Source: Glycomyces tritici
GTDB taxonomy: Bacteria; Actinomycetota; Actinomycetes; Mycobacteriales; Micromonosporaceae
NCBI RefSeq assembly: GCF_030403505.1
Contig: NZ_JAUEMJ010000010.1
Coordinates: 1-64,000, forward strand
Direction: 5' to 3'
Length of the DNA stretch: 64,000 nucleotides
The notes beneath the pieces were generated by a model. The model saw only the letters and a list, made by a program, of their open reading frames with translations. It was not told the origin of the DNA and made no database searches. The position numbers and the translations under genes are program-made. Shown piece by piece: positions 60,750 to 64,000 of the stretch (the first letter of the stretch is position 1; each line of letters opens with the position of its first letter).

Positions 60750-62000
60750 TCAGCCGAGGAGCAGCAGGTCTTCGACGGCCGGGATCAGCGGCGCGGCCTG
60801 GGCCCGCTGGTCCGCGCCGGCGGGCATGTCGCCGATGTCGGCGCCGCAGAGGCCGGCGATGAGCAGGGCGCTGAGGGCCCAGTTCAGTTCGGCCGGGTCG
60901 GCGGCGCCGTGCCGGTCGTCGATGTTCCAGGTGAACGTCGCCTGCCGTTCCCCGTCGGCGGAGTGGAACGAGTAGGTCTGGTGGCCGAGGCCGCCGCCGG
61001 TGTGGCCGAGGAAGACCTCCTGCTCGGACGCGCCGGGGCAGGTGAGCGGGAGCCCGATGAGGCCGAGGCCGTAGACGGTGCCGTCACCGGTCTCGACGTA
61101 CTGGCTCATCTCGGCCAGTGCGGCGTCGTCCAGGAGGGTGCCGTCGGTGAGGGCGTCGTAGAAGTCGTTGACGTCCTCCATGGTGGACATGACGCCGCCC
61201 GCGGCCCAGAACTGGTTGTTGGAGAGCTTCGTGGTGTCGAAGTAGGGGTGTCGCGGGTCGCCGGTGGTCAGGTACGGGACCGGGTTCGCGCCGCGGATGC
61301 CGGAGGTGTCGTCCTTCGGGAGGTACGTGTCGTCCAGGTCGGCGGGGTCGAAGACCCGGTCGTCGAGGACCTCGTGGAGGTCGTCGCCGGTGAGCTCCTC
61401 GATGAGGAGGCCGAGCGCGATGTACCCGGTGTTGGAGTACGACCAGTTCGTGCCGGGTTCGAACAGCAGCGGGTCCTGGGTGCCGATCTCGACGAGTTCC
61501 TCTGGGCTGTAATGGGTCCGGTAGTTCGCGTAGAAGTCGGCGGGGTCGCCTTCCCACAGCGAGACGTACAGGTAGTAGAAGTACTCGAACATGCCGCTGG
61601 TGTGCTGCATGACCTGCCGGACCGTGGGCTCCTGCTCGTAGGGGAGGAGGCCGGGGAGGTAGTCGCTGAGGGGCCGGTCGAGGTCGACGTCGCCTTCGTC
61701 CTGGAGCTGGAGGAGCACGGTCGCGACCATGGACTTGGTGAGGCTGGCGATGCGGACGCGGTCGTCCTCGTCGACCTGCCCGCCGCCGCCGTCGATGCGG
61801 CGGGTGCCGGCGGTCTCGGCCCAGGTGTCGTCGCCGAGGCGGACTTCGGCGGTGACGGAGTGGTCGGCGACGTCGTGGAGCGCTTCGAGCTTCCGGTCGA
61901 GCAGGTCCTCATCGAGGCCGGTGGGTGCGGCGCCCGCGGCGCCGGGGGTGGCGATGATCGCGAGCGCGAGTGCGCCCGCCAGGGGGAGGTGAGTGCGCAT
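60750..62000 (-). CDS. Secreted serine hydrolase (class C beta-lactamase/DD-peptidase fold)
   Basis: 416 residues. Signal peptide (MRTHLPLAGALALAIIATPG), then a penicillin-recognising fold: SxxK in IASLTKSMVATVLLQ, YxN in NWSYSNTGYIALG, and an HTG motif (FLGHTGGGLG) in place of KTG. Such enzymes are DD-peptidases, esterases or aminopeptidases; resistance activity is unlikely. TACCGT lies six bases before ATG 62000 (minus strand) without a ribosome site: leaderless. A longer upstream frame has no signal at its start. Confidence 0.88.
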   Translation of the reverse strand: MRTHLPLAGALALAIIATPGAAGAAPTGLDEDLLDRKLEALHDVADHSVTAEVRLGDDTWAETAGTRRIDGGGGQVDEDDRVRIASLTKSMVATVLLQLQDEGDVDLDRPLSDYLPGLLPYEQEPTVRQVMQHTSGMFEYFYYLYVSLWEGDPADFYANYRTHYSPEELVEIGTQDPLLFEPGTNWSYSNTGYIALGLLIEELTGDDLHEVLDDRVFDPADLDDTYLPKDDTSGIRGANPVPYLTTGDPRHPYFDTTKLSNNQFWAAGGVMSTMEDVNDFYDALTDGTLLDDAALAEMSQYVETGDGTVYGLGLIGLPLTCPGASEQEVFLGHTGGGLGHQTYSFHSADGERQATFTWNIDDRHGAADPAELNWALSALLIAGLCGADIGDMPAGADQRAQAAPLIPAVEDLLLLG

Positions 62001-62086
62001 GCCGCCACGGTATCGGCCCGAATCGGGCGGGTCCACCCCGAAACGGCTGAAGTTCGCATGGGCCGCAAGGAGGACGCGACGGCGAA

Positions 62087-62115
62087 GCGCCTCCTCCGTT
62101 GTGGGGAGGAGGCGC
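62087..62115 (-). terminator. Terminator after the DUF2550 gene
   Basis: 11-bp perfect stem (62087-62097 with 62105-62115), seven-base loop, directly past the DUF2550 stop. Confidence 0.78.
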
Positions 62116-62118
62116 GGG

Positions 62119-62556
62119 TCAGTCGCGGCCCGAGTAGAACTCCGCCCCTGGTGGGGCGGCCTCGAGCCAGGAGAGGAAGCCGGTGACGGCCGAGGTGGTC
62201 ATCGCGAGCTCCACTTCGCCTGTGGCGCTCTTGCATCGCAGGATCGCGACTTCGGGGGGGAAGATCTGGGCTTCGGGCCCGACCGGCTTGCGGCGCTCGG
62301 AGACCTGGACGTCGTGGCGCAGGAGCGAGTAGCGGGGGCCGAACGCGAGGGAGAACATCCGGTACCAGCGGAGCGTGCCGCTCTCGTAGACGGCGAAGCC
62401 GGGGGCCCAGCCGCGCCCCTCCATGTGCCGGGAGAGCCTGGCCGCCATGGCGACCGAGCCCGAGCGGGACAGGAAGGAGCGGCGGACGTAGGTCAGCACC
62501 AAGAACACCGCGACGGCCGCCGCCAGTGCGGCGACGACGAGCAGTGCCTTCAGCAT
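62119..62556 (-). CDS. DUF2550 membrane protein (Rv1312-like)
   Basis: 145 residues. One N-terminal TM helix (ALLVVAALAAAVAVFLVLTYVR split near residues 4-25), then a soluble domain with RHMEGRGWAPGFAVYESGTL, RWYRMFSLAFGPRYSL and LRCKSATGEVELAMTTSAVT. This family sits directly after atpC in actinobacteria, as here, two bases from the atpC stop. Function unknown. Confidence 0.9.
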   Translation of the reverse strand: MLKALLVVAALAAAVAVFLVLTYVRRSFLSRSGSVAMAARLSRHMEGRGWAPGFAVYESGTLRWYRMFSLAFGPRYSLLRHDVQVSERRKPVGPEAQIFPPEVAILRCKSATGEVELAMTTSAVTGFLSWLEAAPPGAEFYSGRD

Positions 62557-62558
62557 GA

Positions 62559-62840
62559 CTATGCCGAAGCGGGGGCGACCGCCTCGGCGGTCTCGGCGAG
62601 GATGGTGACCCCGTCGGTGGTCACCGACAGGAAGCCGCCCTCGATCTGCCAGGCCAGTTCGCCGCCGTCGACCGGCTGCACCCTCACGGTGCTGTCGACC
62701 CGCAGCTCGCCCAGCAGGGGTTGGTGGTTCGGGAGGATTCCCAGTTCGCCTTCAGTGGTGCGCGCGTACACGGCCTTGGCCGCTCCGGACCACACTTTCG
62801 AGTCGACTGCTACGACTTCGACGTTCAGTTGCCCTGCCAC
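62559..62840 (-). CDS. atpC: ATP synthase epsilon subunit, separated from the atp operon
   Basis: 93 residues: N-terminal beta-barrel LNVEVVAVDSKVWSGAAKAV, GELGILPNHQPLLGEL, and AWQIEGGFLSVTTDGVTILA. The C-terminal helical hairpin of the full-length subunit is missing or very short, as is usual in actinobacteria. GTG 62840 is preceded by AAGGAG. Upstream lies a terminator and crp, not atpD, so the gene has left the F1Fo operon or is a second copy. The F1 regulatory role is inferred from family. Confidence 0.9.
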   Translation of the reverse strand: MAGQLNVEVVAVDSKVWSGAAKAVYARTTEGELGILPNHQPLLGELRVDSTVRVQPVDGGELAWQIEGGFLSVTTDGVTILAETAEAVAPASA

Positions 62841-62960
62841 AACGCTCCTTCAGCAGACTCCGGGATGGTTACCGGAAGTCTAGACGGACGCGGGTGCGAA
62901 CGTCGAATCGCCCAAGGGCGGGGGACGGGGTGATCACCGGCACTGACCGGGGAATGAAGA

Positions 62961-62985
62961 AGGCCCCCGGCGATGCCGGGGGCCT
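62961..62985 (-). terminator. Terminator of crp
   Basis: 11-bp perfect stem (62961-62971 with 62975-62985) and a three-base loop, 20 bases past the crp stop, isolating atpC from read-through. Confidence 0.85.
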
Positions 62986-63004
62986 GCAAGTTCACACGTG
63001 AGCG

Positions 63005-63682
63005 TTACACGCGGGCGCGCCGAGCCAACCGCTCGGGGTCCATGATGATGACGCTCTTGCCGTCCAGGCGCAGCCAGCCGCGGCCGGCGAAGTCGGCGAG
63101 GGCCTTGTTCACGGTCTCGCGGGAGGCGCCGACCAGCTGGGCGAGCTCCTCCTGCGTCAGGTCGTGGGTGACGCGCAGGACGCCGCCGTCGCGGGTGCCG
63201 AAGCGGCTCGCCATGTGCAGGAGGGCCTTCGCGACACGACCGGGGACGTCGGTGAAGATGAGGTCCGCCATCGAGTCGTTCGTGCGACGCAGCCGGCGTG
63301 CTATCACGCGCAGCAGCTGCTCGGCGATCTCGGGCCGGTTGGCCAGCCAAGGGCGCAGCGCCGTCTTCGACAGGCGGGCCATGCGGGTGTCGGTCAGAGC
63401 GGTGGCGGTGGCGGTGCGGGGACCGGGGTCGAACAGCGCGAGCTCGCCGACCATGTCGGACGGGCCCATGACCGCGATCAGGTTCTGGCGGCCGTCGGCA
63501 GAGCGACGCCCCAGCTTCACCTTCCCGGACATGACGATGTAGAGACTGTCACCCGGCTCGTTCTCGGTGAAGACGGTCTGGCCCTTGTTGACGTCGACGT
63601 ACTCCATCTCTTTGATGAGCGACTCGACAGCTTCGGGATCTACGCCCTTGAACAGGGCGGCCCTGGCCAATACATCTTCCAT
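63005..63682 (-). CDS. crp: Crp/Fnr-family global regulator (Crp/GlxR)
   Basis: 225 residues, very close in pattern to M. tuberculosis Rv3676. cAMP-binding domain: [40 protein letters not shown]. Hinge [43 protein letters not shown], then [19 protein letters not shown]. Controls central metabolism and respiration. ATG 63682 gives the start ([14 protein letters not shown]) that lines up with Rv3676; GTG 63694 has poor spacing. Confidence 0.95.
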   Translation of the reverse strand: MEDVLARAALFKGVDPEAVESLIKEMEYVDVNKGQTVFTENEPGDSLYIVMSGKVKLGRRSADGRQNLIAVMGPSDMVGELALFDPGPRTATATALTDTRMARLSKTALRPWLANRPEIAEQLLRVIARRLRRTNDSMADLIFTDVPGRVAKALLHMASRFGTRDGGVLRVTHDLTQEELAQLVGASRETVNKALADFAGRGWLRLDGKSVIIMDPERLARRARV

Positions 63683-64000
63683 GTCCGTTCGCACCTTTCT
63701 TCAACGCACCGCTAGTGCAAGTACTGAGTCTATGCCTCTTGTCCGCATTGCGGGAGCGAGACCCCCGTAAATCCACATGCGCACGTAGACGCCGGAATCG
63801 ACATTCGTATCCGAATGAATGCGTTCCGTCGGTTCCGAGCGTCACCGCGAGAGACTCACCACGCCGTCTCAGCAGGGTGTACGTTCCGGAAAACGGAAAG
63901 CGTCGACAGCGACCGGTACAGCCTACCTGCAATGTGACGCCACGCCCAGTATCAGGCAATGGCGTATTCCCACAGGAACCCACAGATCACGTACAAGATC
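63683..64000. promoter_or_regulatory. 318-bp noncoding region upstream of crp
   Basis: No gene found. Contains an inverted repeat CATTCG-TATC-CGAATG (63802-63817) and an additional TTCCGGAAAACGGAA near 63885, candidate regulator sites. No clear TGTGA-N6-TCACA site is seen. Confidence 0.4.

Overview
The window is about 70% G+C with the codon use of a filamentous or related actinobacterium. Gene content and order fit Actinobacteria: a cvnABCD conservon, tRNA-Thr/tRNA-Met/rpmG followed by hadA-hadB-like genes, a Crp/GlxR regulator, an Rv0948c-type chorismate mutase, LPxTG thioester-domain proteins and many leaderless genes. Nothing indicates a mycolate-making genus. A Glycomycetaceae- or Micromonosporales-type organism is my guess, from gene style only.

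Layout. 1-5 kb: a secreted alpha/beta hydrolase behind a near-consensus promoter and LacI-type operator, next to the surviving 3' end of a lacI-family gene; a DUF3817 membrane protein; an LprG-like lipoprotein/MFS exporter pair; a GNAT protein; and a degenerate histidine phosphatase behind a four-unit PHO box. 5-7 kb: a HelD/HelR-type helicase. 7-19.5 kb: a peptide ABC transporter locus with four tandem paralogous binding lipoproteins feeding one set of two permeases and two ATPases; the first three lipoprotein genes each end in an intrinsic terminator. 19.5-23.2 kb: small unknown genes, then a 13E12-type DUF222-HNH gene bracketed by inverted copies of a roughly 74-bp repeat, then tRNA-Leu(TAA). 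23.5-27.4 kb: conservon cvnA-D plus a GAF protein. 27.4-32 kb: a noncanonical acyl-CoA dehydrogenase, a secreted 5'-nucleotidase, a Bax-inhibitor-1 protein and a small unknown. 32-38 kb: FUSC-type membrane protein and guaA (divergent, both apparently leaderless), a two-domain Nudix protein, and a methyltransferase-like/phosphatidylserine decarboxylase fusion. 38-44 kb: two tandem thioester-domain LPVTG proteins, a Phe/Tyr attenuator and leader peptide ahead of chorismate mutase, and PcrA helicase. 44-49 kb: M23 peptidase, iron-box heme oxygenase-DUF2470 fusion, a 65-aa secreted peptide precursor with a doubled NAGELS motif, and a GAF-GGDEF-EAL membrane protein. 49-52 kb: tRNA-Thr, tRNA-Met, rpmG, hadA/hadB-like, a 3-hydroxyacyl-CoA dehydrogenase and a PduO-type adenosyltransferase. 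52-57 kb: a YtfQ-YtfR-YtfT-YjfF-type sugar transporter. 57-64 kb: an ABC-2 exporter with an XRE regulator, a PhoD phosphatase, a serine hydrolase, DUF2550, an atpC detached from the ATP synthase operon, and crp.

Themes. Regulation can be read directly in many places: PHO box, iron box, LacI-type operator, amino-acid attenuator, leaderless TAnnnT-N6-start promoters (two as mirror-image divergent pairs), and many perfect-stem terminators. Two repeat families stand out: the roughly 74-bp array around the HNH gene, and a dispersed 20-bp repeat that also lies in frame inside two protein-coding genes. The most system-like items are the four-receptor peptide transporter, the attenuator of chorismate mutase, the HNH gene with its inverted repeat arrays, the methyltransferase-like/Psd fusion and the NAGELS peptide.
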